Assembly: GCA_023544495.1 (NCBI GenBank)
Contig: JAMJFV010000053.1
Span: 1-12,955 of the forward strand
Length of the DNA: 12,955 nucleotides
DNA from: ANME-2 cluster archaeon
GTDB lineage: Archaea > Halobacteriota > Methanosarcinia > Methanosarcinales > Methanocomedenaceae
Direction of reading: 5' to 3'
The translations under genes and the position numbers were made by a program. Under the pieces are notes generated by a model. That model saw only the letters and a list, made by a program, of their open reading frames with translations, had not been told where the DNA came from and did not search any database. Shown piece after piece: positions 5,665 through 12,151 of the stretch (within the stretch, counting starts at the first letter, position 1; each line of letters begins with the position of its first letter).

Positions 5665-7007
5665 ATGAATATTCTTCATTGAGCAGGACTGGAAAATATT
5701 TTGTTACAGCAGTTCTCCTTTTTATTTTCCAGATGATACTCGGTCTCCTCATGAGTTTTGATTTCATCTTAAGGGGAACATCAAGTATTCCTGTTCCTTT
5801 TGATATCCTAAAATCTCTTCACCTTAACGTAATGGTTCTCTGGCTGCTTCTTGGCTTTATCGGTGGACTTTATTATCTCCTGCCAGAAGAGGTTGGAAGA
5901 GATGTAAAGTATCCAGTGCTTATTGATTTACAGTTCTGGTTCCTGTTGCTTATCGGTACAGGTATAATCATTTCTGAACTTTTCTTCACCGGCAAGAACT
6001 GGTGGCTGGTGGAAGGAAGGGAATATGTTGAAGCAGGCAGGTTCTGGGATGTACTGCTCACACTGGGACTTTTAAGTGTGGTCTATAATGTGGGAATAAC
6101 GATCCATCAAAGGAAAAGACCGATGAGTTCTCCAATGCTTGTCCTGGCAGCAGGTGCCATCGGTTCCATACTGATGTACATTCCTGGTGAGATATGGTTT
6201 AATAGCCTTGTTGCGGCAGAGTATTTCAGGTGGTGGGTGGTGCACTACTGGGTCGAAGCCACATTTGAACTCATAGCAGCAGGGGCGATTGCACTGATAC
6301 TCCTTTCAATCACTGATGTTCGTCGCGAGATCATTGAGAAATATCTTGCCATTGAGGTTGCACTTGTTCTCATCACGGGAATAATTGGTCAGGGGCACCA
6401 TTATTACTGGATCGGCACTCCAGATTTCTGGCTCTTCCTGGGCGGTTTGTTCAGCGCCCTTGAACCTGTGCCCCTGTTTCTGATGGCATGGTCAGCATTT
6501 AAAGATCTAAAGGAGAACAAGAAACCAATTCCAAATCGGATCGCTCTCTATATGATAATCGGCGCGACGCTGGGAAATCTGTTTGGCGCAGGAGTCTGGG
6601 GCTTCATCCACACACTGCCGCAGATCAACTTCTTTACTCACGGCACCCAGATCACGGCCTCGCATGCTCACTTCGCAACTCCAGGTACCTATCTTTTCCT
6701 TGTACTGGGACTTGGATACCTTGCAGTACCTGCACTTTCAGGCAGGCTCGACTTTTCACAATTTATTGGTAAGATGGGGTTCTGGTTACTGGTTCTGGGA
6801 TTTTTGAATATGATACTTGCACTCCTGCTGGCCGGGATTATCCAGGTACAGCTGCAGAGGCTGGAGGGAATGAGCTTCATGGAAGTTCAGAACTTGCTGC
6901 TGCCTTTCTATGGCTGGAGGACTATAGGGGGAGTTATTGCACTTCTGGGAGGGCTGGTTGTAGCATATGATATGATACTGCTCTGGAGAAAAAGAAAACC
7001 TTATTAA
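5661..7007 (+). CDS. norB: nitric oxide reductase catalytic subunit (cNOR type)
   Basis: A 448-residue heme-copper oxidase superfamily protein with about 12 membrane helices. It reduces two NO to N2O at a heme b3/non-heme iron centre. Ligands by comparison with Pseudomonas NorB: H54 and H337 for low-spin heme b, H335 for heme b3, H195, H246 and H247 for FeB. Glutamates E199, E203 (in HYWVEATFE) and E268 (in SALEP) are all kept. From H195 onward each lies 12 residues before its Pseudomonas counterpart (H207, E211, E215, H258, H259, E280, H347, H349). There is no N-terminal cytochrome-like extension, so this is the cNOR rather than quinol type. The usual HGH-AFYGAY helix reads HAHFATPGTY. GGAGGG precedes the ATG. 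No norD or norQ follows. Confidence 0.95.
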   Translation: MNEYSSLSRTGKYFVTAVLLFIFQMILGLLMSFDFILRGTSSIPVPFDILKSLHLNVMVLWLLLGFIGGLYYLLPEEVGRDVKYPVLIDLQFWFLLLIGTGIIISELFFTGKNWWLVEGREYVEAGRFWDVLLTLGLLSVVYNVGITIHQRKRPMSSPMLVLAAGAIGSILMYIPGEIWFNSLVAAEYFRWWVVHYWVEATFELIAAGAIALILLSITDVRREIIEKYLAIEVALVLITGIIGQGHHYYWIGTPDFWLFLGGLFSALEPVPLFLMAWSAFKDLKENKKPIPNRIALYMIIGATLGNLFGAGVWGFIHTLPQINFFTHGTQITASHAHFATPGTYLFLVLGLGYLAVPALSGRLDFSQFIGKMGFWLLVLGFLNMILALLLAGIIQVQLQRLEGMSFMEVQNLLLPFYGWRTIGGVIALLGGLVVAYDMILLWRKRKPY

Positions 7008-7041
7008 AAATTAATTGAAAAAGAACCTGGAGGACCTAGAT

Positions 7042-7092
7042 ATGGAAAAAGAAGACGTGTTTTTTACAGGTCTGCCATTATCGAGCGAATAG
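7042..7092 (+). CDS. possible 16-codon ORF behind norB
   Basis: An ATG at 7042 is preceded by a strong GGAGG Shine-Dalgarno at 7029-7033 with eight bases of spacing. The ORF reads MEKEDVFFTGLPLSSE and then a TAG. The same frame stays open for 14 more codons after the TAG. A six-T run at 7060-7065 within the ORF could be the operon's terminator. It may be a tiny gene, the 5' stub of a lost fifth nor-operon gene, or chance. I recognise no family. Confidence 0.2.
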   Translation: MEKEDVFFTGLPLSSE

Positions 7093-7214
7093 AGGTCGCT
7101 GCATGTTTCGTTCACGAAGGAAAAATCTATAACCTGATTTATTTTGTAAAGAATATTGTATTTTGGTATCGAAAACATATTATCACATACAAATCATAAA
7201 TTTTAAGTGATAAA

Positions 7215-7245
7215 TGTGAAATGCTTCGATTTCTATCGATTCACA
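7215..7245. repeat. bulged inverted repeat in the gene-free stretch
   Basis: TGTGAA (7215-7220) pairs with TTCACA (7240-7245). TCGA (7226-7229) pairs with TCGA (7236-7239) around a 6-base loop. The five bases ATGCT on the left arm would bulge out. The function is unknown; a structured RNA or a mobile-element end are options. Confidence 0.3.
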
Positions 7246-7326
7246 GGTAAATAATCGCCAGCTTAGGTATTTATTTAAGCGGGATGATAGCAGATATGTT
7301 CAACGAGAATTAAAATGAATACATTA

Positions 7327-7362
7327 TATAAATTTAATAGAAGCTATAAATTTAATGGAAGC
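7327..7362 (+). repeat. tandem 18-base repeat with TATA-like cores
   Basis: Two adjacent 18-base copies, 7327-7344 and 7345-7362, read TATAAATTTAATRGAAGC and differ at one base (A in the first, G in the second). Each starts with TATAAATT, a good archaeal TATA match on the plus strand, but no plus-strand gene follows. Confidence 0.7.
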
Positions 7363-7408
7363 TTGCGACTTTTCCGACAATCTCACAAAAGTGAATAATA
7401 ACAGTCAG

Positions 7409-7415
7409 AAAAAAA
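7409..7415 (-). terminator. T-tract terminator behind tRNA-Pro
   Basis: A run of seven T on the minus strand begins seven bases beyond the tRNA-Pro 3' end. This is a typical archaeal U-tract terminator for a tRNA gene, and here also for the thrS block if they are co-transcribed. Confidence 0.5.
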
Positions 7416-7422
7416 TATCACG

Positions 7423-7497
7423 TGGGACAGCGCGGATTCGAACCGCGGTCCAAGCGTCCCAAACGCTCGAGGATGGGCCAGGCTACCCTACTGTCCC
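7423..7497 (-). tRNA. tRNA-Pro (TGG anticodon)
   Basis: A 75-base tRNA. The acceptor stem is GGGACAG (7497-7491) with CTGTCCC (7430-7424) and discriminator A at 7423. The T arm is CGCGG-TTCGAAT-CCGCG. The anticodon stem GAGCG/CGCTT closes a 7-base loop TTTGGGA, placing TGG at positions 34-36 (7461-7459), which reads proline CCN codons. No intron and no encoded CCA, as is usual in archaea. It lies 62 bases downstream of thrS on the same strand and has its own TATA-like sequence upstream. Confidence 0.95.
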
Positions 7498-7529
7498 GCA
7501 ATGAACTGATACCTGAATATTGCCTTCAC

Positions 7530-7540
7530 TATACATTAAT
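7530..7540 (-). promoter_or_regulatory. possible TATA box of tRNA-Pro
   Basis: ATTAATGTATA on the minus strand lies 33-43 bases before the mature tRNA 5' end, consistent with a TATA box and a short 5' leader removed by RNase P. Based on position and composition. Confidence 0.35.
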
Positions 7541-7559
7541 TGATTAAAAGCCTTTCCAC

Positions 7560-9482
7560 TTACAGGAACCTGGGCCTCATGGAAAGATATAACGGCAAAG
7601 CAAGACCCTTGTACGGCATCCCGGCAATTTTAGCATGTACCTTTGCGCTCAGGTCCCATGCCTTCATTTTCACCTGCTTTGGCTTATTGGGCTGGCTCTC
7701 GGACCGTATATTAACGGTCAGCTCCCCGTTCCGGAATTCCTCATCGCCCAGCACGGCCACGTACGGCACCCATTCCCGTCCGGCATCCCGTATCTTCTTG
7801 CCGACGGTCTCGTCCCGGTCATCAATATCAGCCCGACAGCCCAGCATCAGTGCAACCTCCTCAGCCGCCTCCCTGTGCCGCTCAGCTACCGGGATGATCC
7901 TGACCTGGGTGGGAGACAACCATACGGGCAGCATGGGTACACCGCCAGCCTCTGTCAGCATATGGTTCTTTTCAAGCAGGGCATATATGATACGCTCAAT
8001 AGCGCCGCTGGGCGAGCAGTGCAGGATAGTAGGTTGCTGGGACCCGCCCTCCTGGTCAATATATTTGATACCGTACCGCTCTGCGTTCTCCACATCTATC
8101 TGAACTGTGGACAGAGCACTCGCCTTGTCCAGGGCATCAATGTAATTGAACTCGAACTTTAGCACGAAATAGAAAAACCTCTCGTCCCACATCTCCACAA
8201 TGACCGGCTTATCAACGACCCGTGCCAGTTCGGTAATGAACTCCTTATTCTCCTTATAGAAATCACGGGTAAACCGTATGGCAACCTCGTAATCTTCCAG
8301 TCCCAGACCCATAGCATTCAGAACGCTGATACACATATCGTACTGCTGCCTGAACTCTATGATAGCCTGTTCCATATCGCCCGTCAGCGTATGCATATCA
8401 GGCATAGTAAAGGCACGCAGTCGCTTCAACCCTACCAGTTCCCCGCTCTGCTCCTTGCGGAAACTATACCGCGTAAGCTCTATCATCTTCAGGGGCAGAT
8501 TACGGTAGGAAATGGTCATGTCATGGTTCATGAGGAACTGGCCGAAACATGCAGCAAATCGTAAAAAAAGGCTTTTCTTGTCAGCGTCAATGGAATACTG
8601 CCTGGCCGGAAAACGGTCCAGGTATTTCTTCAGTGTGGGATGGTTCATGTCATACATTATCGGGGTCTCAACTTCCATGGCACCCATAGCTGTTGCGCGG
8701 TCCAGTACATAGGTCTCCAGCAGGCTTTTGATAAGCCGGCCCTTTGGATAGAACCGCATATTACCGCTGTCGCTGCCCGGTTCGTAATCAGCTAGCTCCA
8801 GCCGCCTCATCAGTTCTACATGGGGCGGGGTGCGGTCTACGGCCCGGCTTTTGGACACTTCGTAATCCCTGAACTTGCGCAGGTTATCATGTTTAGAAAA
8901 ATCAAAATCATCAAATGAGTGAAGTTCCCCATCCGGTGTCAGGATATGCCAGTACGACGTTGCCTTTTCCTCAGCCTTGATGGCCTCGCTTATCACGTCT
9001 TCTTTTTCAGTTGCCGGGGGGTGAGGTACTGCTAATGGAGTGATACCCGGAGTTGCCACTCCCTCTATGCGGATGGTCCTTGATAGTTCAGACAGGGGAT
9101 GCCCTTTGCATTTTATCTCGAATGCTTTGTAGAACCCAAAAGGGGCTCGTTTGACATTGAAATCATTTTTCAGCGCAGTTTCAAGGTCTTTCAGGACTTT
9201 CACTGCTACCTTGGGTGATGAAAGGGAACTGCTCAGGTGGGCATAGGGGTAGAGCATGATATTCTCTGCATTGACCTGTTCAGCTACTTTCTTGATCTCG
9301 TCAACAGTTGTTGCAGCAGCTTTTTCAGGGTCGGATTCGTCCGACTTCTCCACTGCAATAAAAACAGTAAGTGCTTCGTTCATGCTGCCCTGACGCATAT
9401 CCTCTTCGATTTCCTCTGCCACCGGGGTCTTTTTCTTTACCTGGTATTCGATATGGTCTGAATGAATGAGTAGAATCTGCAT
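7560..9482 (-). CDS. thrS: threonyl-tRNA synthetase, archaeal type
   Basis: A 640-residue cytoplasmic enzyme that attaches threonine to tRNA-Thr. Residues 1 to about 150, starting MQILLIHSDHIEY, are the archaeal D-aminoacyl-deacylase-like editing domain that removes mischarged serine; bacteria use an unrelated domain. The catalytic core follows. Motif 1 is around 268-282 (MEVETPIMYDMNHP), motif 2 includes R342 in FRKEQSGE, and motif 3 is around 485-500 (TILHCSPSGAIERIIY). The zinc ligands C312, H364 and H488 are present with near-normal spacing. The anticodon-binding domain begins at about 517 (PVWLSPTQVRIIPV). The ATG at 9482 has a GGTGA Shine-Dalgarno at 9490-9494. Short inverted repeats cover this site. 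tRNA-Pro, not tRNA-Thr, follows. Confidence 0.96.
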   Translation of the reverse strand: MQILLIHSDHIEYQVKKKTPVAEEIEEDMRQGSMNEALTVFIAVEKSDESDPEKAAATTVDEIKKVAEQVNAENIMLYPYAHLSSSLSSPKVAVKVLKDLETALKNDFNVKRAPFGFYKAFEIKCKGHPLSELSRTIRIEGVATPGITPLAVPHPPATEKEDVISEAIKAEEKATSYWHILTPDGELHSFDDFDFSKHDNLRKFRDYEVSKSRAVDRTPPHVELMRRLELADYEPGSDSGNMRFYPKGRLIKSLLETYVLDRATAMGAMEVETPIMYDMNHPTLKKYLDRFPARQYSIDADKKSLFLRFAACFGQFLMNHDMTISYRNLPLKMIELTRYSFRKEQSGELVGLKRLRAFTMPDMHTLTGDMEQAIIEFRQQYDMCISVLNAMGLGLEDYEVAIRFTRDFYKENKEFITELARVVDKPVIVEMWDERFFYFVLKFEFNYIDALDKASALSTVQIDVENAERYGIKYIDQEGGSQQPTILHCSPSGAIERIIYALLEKNHMLTEAGGVPMLPVWLSPTQVRIIPVAERHREAAEEVALMLGCRADIDDRDETVGKKIRDAGREWVPYVAVLGDEEFRNGELTVNIRSESQPNKPKQVKMKAWDLSAKVHAKIAGMPYKGLALPLYLSMRPRFL

Positions 9483-9488
9483 AATTTA

Positions 9489-9519
9489 GTCACCAGTATT
9501 TTGGTAACTGATAATACTG
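9489..9519 (-). promoter_or_regulatory. alternative hairpins over the thrS ribosome binding site
   Basis: As RNA, GUUACCA (9508-9502) can pair with UGGUGAC (9495-9489) through seven pairs including one G-U, in a 6-base loop hairpin that covers the whole GGUGA. Alternatively CAGUAUU (9519-9513) can pair perfectly with AAUACUG (9500-9494), which breaks the first hairpin and frees most of the GGUGA. If the promoter lies at 9523-9531 the transcript would start inside this region, and the repeats would act as DNA instead. Confidence 0.4.
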
Positions 9520-9522
9520 AGG

Positions 9523-9531
9523 TAAGATAAG
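9523..9531 (-). promoter_or_regulatory. possible TATA-like box of thrS
   Basis: CTTATCTTA on the minus strand is 41-49 bases before the thrS ATG. The match to a TATA box is weak, but the spacing agrees with the other promoters in the window. Confidence 0.25.
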
Positions 9532-9629
9532 GATTTTGTTTGAATGCTAAGTTCAAGCACTGGCATAGATGTTATGGGGATTTTCGGTCAAGATCCTTGC
9601 AGATATCGAACTCCAGTGACATCTTCCTG

Positions 9630-10604
9630 CTACAGATTCTTCCGTCCAAGGTACACCCACTGGTCATATATCCCGTTCTTATCGGTATTATCAATGACCT
9701 CACCTACCGCGCCCAGTCCGTCCAGTACATCTTTCAGGATATCCATCTCCTCACGTCTGTTCACGGTAAACAGCAACGTCCCGCCCGGCTTAACTACCTT
9801 CAGGGACTCAGCCATCATTGCTGCCCAGACATCCTTATTGAAATGATAAATGGTCCCAAGCATAAAACCAATAACAACATCAAACGAGCCATACGAAAAA
9901 AAATATGTCAACCGTGTTGCATCCATCACGATAGTGCGCTCTGGTTTCAACACACCATGTTCCAGTCCCTGACAAACCTGGCAGCGATCATAATCAGTGG
10001 TCAGAGGAAAAATACCTCGCTTTTCCAGTGACAGGGTTGCCATACCGTTACCGCAGCATATTTCCAGTACCCTACCTGAGGCATCGAACGTATCACCAAG
10101 TTTCCTGAACAGCTCGTCCAATCGCTGCACCCTGATATCCAGATATACCATTTCATAGGTTTCAGCAGGCCTGACACAGCCATCACATAACTGCCTCTCC
10201 AGCAGGGCAATAGAATAATACTCCCGTAAGGCCAATTCCAGTTCCTGGGCTGATGCATTGTTTGAAGTAACATCACCTGCAGACTGTAACAGACATGATG
10301 CGAGTGTATCGAACAACCCTGCAGCCTCAGATTTAATTCCGGAACGGGCAACCACATTCGTGAACACTGCCCAGAAGGATGGATATTCCCCAGTGCCCGG
10401 ATTATTGACCGCCATACAGATAGTATTCCCGGCTTCATCCTGCACGATCCTGACCTCACCGTCCACCCCACCGGATTGTGCTATATGTTCCATGAACCTT
10501 ACGGTCTGATACAGATCACTAAGGCTGCTGTACCCCTCTTCAGGCATGAACAGGTTCTCATTGGTATCCAGACCCAGGAACTGATGAAGCAACACAATCC
10601 TCAA
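9630..10604 (-). CDS. class I SAM-dependent methyltransferase
   Basis: Up to 324 residues. An N-terminal region of about 170 residues that I do not recognise precedes a Rossmann-type methyltransferase domain. Motif I is VLEICCGNG (179-187), the acidic residue after strand 2 is D204, motif II is the D in IVMDAT (225-230), FDVVIGFMLG is strand 4 (241-250), and VKPGGTLLFTVN (271-282) is the motif after it. Two CxxC pairs stand out: CDGC (140-143) just before the domain and CQVC (208-211) inside it. The substrate is unknown. The start is uncertain: the TTG at 10604 gives the longest frame, a GAGG favours a TTG at 10592, and an ATG at 10547 is also possible. It lies 29 bases downstream of the DUF2150-like gene, so the two are probably one transcript. 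Confidence 0.75.
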   Translation of the reverse strand: MRIVLLHQFLGLDTNENLFMPEEGYSSLSDLYQTVRFMEHIAQSGGVDGEVRIVQDEAGNTICMAVNNPGTGEYPSFWAVFTNVVARSGIKSEAAGLFDTLASCLLQSAGDVTSNNASAQELELALREYYSIALLERQLCDGCVRPAETYEMVYLDIRVQRLDELFRKLGDTFDASGRVLEICCGNGMATLSLEKRGIFPLTTDYDRCQVCQGLEHGVLKPERTIVMDATRLTYFFSYGSFDVVIGFMLGTIYHFNKDVWAAMMAESLKVVKPGGTLLFTVNRREEMDILKDVLDGLGAVGEVIDNTDKNGIYDQWVYLGRKNL

Positions 10605-10633
10605 TCCTGCTATAAAAACGAGACCCGATGATA

Positions 10634-11284
10634 TTATTCATCATCAGGTTCATCGTACTTATAACTGTCATCTCCTACCATGGCAGCAGCTATGGAATCT
10701 ATACCGTCTATCCACTCAGCCACCAGGCCGTATGGCATTTCTGACACTACATCTTCAGGCAATTCTGCCCCCGCGAGCACGCTCGCCCCGATGGCTGCAA
10801 TATAACTTATTGCGCTTCCCGGATCATCAGCTTCTTCGGCCTCCAGTGCACTTTTGATGAGGGGAGTTAGTTCGGCCGACCTGTCAAACGCACCATCAAA
10901 ATAACATTCACAGGAAACAAAAACAGCGATCAACGATGTTTGTAGTGAATCAAGCATCAGGTCAATCGAATCACTGATAGGATCCAGTGGTTTCAGTACA
11001 ATGGTCTTGATCTCATTGAGTGCATCGAATGCCCCGTCAGCAGTGAGGGTATTATTGTCGAATTTGGAAATGATCTTGAGGCATGCCAGGATAATGTCAT
11101 CTTCCATCGTAACAAATATCTTGCCGGAATCTCCAGGATCTTCGTCTTCCTTAAGTTCGAAACCGCATTCTTTGACCTGTTCAAGCCAATTTTTCCATCT
11201 CTCCTGTGAATAGAACGGAGAATGAACGGTACTCTGTAAACTGATTTCTGGCTTCTTCCCGGTCTTTGCTTTTTTCTTTGCCAT
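10634..11284 (-). CDS. DUF2150-like archaeal protein
   Basis: A 216-residue soluble, acidic protein with a lysine-rich start (MAKKKAKTGKK). FYSQERWKNWLEQVKE at 24-39 matches what I recall of the archaeal DUF2150 family, whose function is unknown. The middle is predicted to be mostly helical (DIILACLKIISKF, 63-75), and the C-terminus is very acidic (KYDEPDDE). The ATG has AGGAG at 11295-11299, ten bases upstream, and a TATA box at 11325-11332. The next gene, a methyltransferase, begins 29 bases or more downstream, suggesting an operon. The family name rests on memory of the N-terminal block, so it is moderate. Confidence 0.7.
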   Translation of the reverse strand: MAKKKAKTGKKPEISLQSTVHSPFYSQERWKNWLEQVKECGFELKEDEDPGDSGKIFVTMEDDIILACLKIISKFDNNTLTADGAFDALNEIKTIVLKPLDPISDSIDLMLDSLQTSLIAVFVSCECYFDGAFDRSAELTPLIKSALEAEEADDPGSAISYIAAIGASVLAGAELPEDVVSEMPYGLVAEWIDGIDSIAAAMVGDDSYKYDEPDDE

Positions 11285-11324
11285 TGTTCGATTGCTCCTG
11301 ATTATTTGTTAATCCATTTGTAGA

Positions 11325-11332
11325 TAATTATA
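11325..11332 (-). promoter_or_regulatory. TATA box of the DUF2150-like gene
   Basis: TATAATTA on the minus strand lies 41-48 bases before the ATG at 11284, in the gap after the rhomboid gene. It is a good archaeal TATA match at a spacing shared with other genes here. Confidence 0.5.
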
Positions 11333-11347
11333 CTTTACGACTACTAT

Positions 11348-12151
11348 TCACCATGGTGACCGTGATACACTTTTTTTTAATTTCAAACCCATATACAATC
11401 CGAATACCAGTCCTGACAGATGTGCCGCATGTGCTATCATGTCATTGGACCCAATCATCAGTATATCAATGGCGGCAAACAGTACCAGTGCCTGGGCTAT
11501 TTTCATCGGGATGAAATATACATATACACGAATTTCAGGCTCCAGCAGTGCAAGACAGGCAAATATGCCATAGATAGCCCCGCTGGCACCCAACACGGGC
11601 GAACCCGAAAATACCATATGCCCCAGTGCTGATAAGAGTCCCGCGCCAAAATATACTACCAGGAACTGGTAACTTCCTATCTTTCGCTCAAGGATGGGGC
11701 CAAAAAAGAACAGTACCAGCATGTTGAAGAACAGGTGACCCACACTTCCATGCAGGAACATATACGTAAATACTGTCCAGGGACGAAGGGCAACCAGCCG
11801 GGGTACTAACAGGAACAGGCCGGTAAATGAAGGAATAAACTGCTGAAGAAAGAATACTACCACGCATGCCATCATAATATACATCGAGTAGTTCCTTGTT
11901 ACGGGAATGGCATACGGCGACTTTATCTGCCGACCCAGGCCCGGAATGCCCATGCTTCGCTTCTTTACCGGTTCGGGTTCAGGATTGTACATGATCCTGC
12001 CACTGTCCCTTGTTCGTTGTTTGAGTATTTCCAGCCCGGTGCATTCATGGTTCTCAGGTAGCCTGTGTTCTGAACAATATATCCAGCCGCAAAATTTGCA
12101 TTTATAAGGCAGCATCTCTTTTTTTCCACATACACTGCATATCCCTGACAT
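11348..12151 (-). CDS. rhomboid-family intramembrane protease with AN1 zinc finger
   Basis: A 267-residue membrane protease. Residues 5-37 form an AN1-type zinc finger, with C5, C8, C18, C21, C26, H29, H35 and C37 as ligands, facing the cytoplasm. A basic/proline linker (about 55-85) leads to about six membrane helices. The rhomboid catalytic set is complete: H139 and N143 in GHLFFNM, S190 in GASGAIYG, and H244 in AHAAHLSG. The H139-S190 distance of 51 residues equals that of E. coli GlpG (H150-S201). It should cleave membrane helices of target proteins; the zinc finger may recruit substrates or ubiquitin-like partners, which is inference. Its ATG directly abuts the stop of the upstream methyltransferase gene, so the pair forms an operon. 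Confidence 0.9.
   Translation of the reverse strand: MSGICSVCGKKEMLPYKCKFCGWIYCSEHRLPENHECTGLEILKQRTRDSGRIMYNPEPEPVKKRSMGIPGLGRQIKSPYAIPVTRNYSMYIMMACVVVFFLQQFIPSFTGLFLLVPRLVALRPWTVFTYMFLHGSVGHLFFNMLVLFFFGPILERKIGSYQFLVVYFGAGLLSALGHMVFSGSPVLGASGAIYGIFACLALLEPEIRVYVYFIPMKIAQALVLFAAIDILMIGSNDMIAHAAHLSGLVFGLYMGLKLKKSVSRSPW

Larger units (their letters stand above)
7093..7408. other. AT-rich gene-free stretch with repeats
   Basis: I see no supportable gene on either strand here. The stretch is AT-rich and contains a potential bulged hairpin at 7215-7245, a GCTTA/TAAGC inverted repeat at 7261-7280 (10-base loop) and a tandem 18-base duplication at 7327-7362. It separates the plus-strand nor operon from the minus-strand tRNA-Pro/thrS block, so it is the 3' end of both. 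It could be decayed DNA, a small RNA locus, or a boundary left by insertion. Confidence 0.5.

Noticed and set aside
5661..7007. Nitric oxide dismutase (NOD) instead of a reductase
   Set aside because: NOD proteins have lost FeB-site histidine/glutamate residues; here H195, H246, H247, E199, E203 and E268 are all present, and a NorC partner is encoded.
7042..7140. Readthrough of the TAG at 7090-7092 as pyrrolysine, extending the small ORF
   Set aside because: Even with readthrough the product is only about 31 residues, with no recognisable family and no sign of a PYLIS-type context.
7540..8162. Long plus-strand open frames opposite thrS
   Set aside because: They lie wholly antisense to a well-supported synthetase, have low-complexity Ser/Arg-rich translations, and show no family resemblance.
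9572..9622. 16-codon minus-strand ORF just downstream of the methyltransferase (MSLEFDICKDLDRKSP)
   Set aside because: The AGGA is too close to the ATG and there is no other support; open frames this short are expected by chance.
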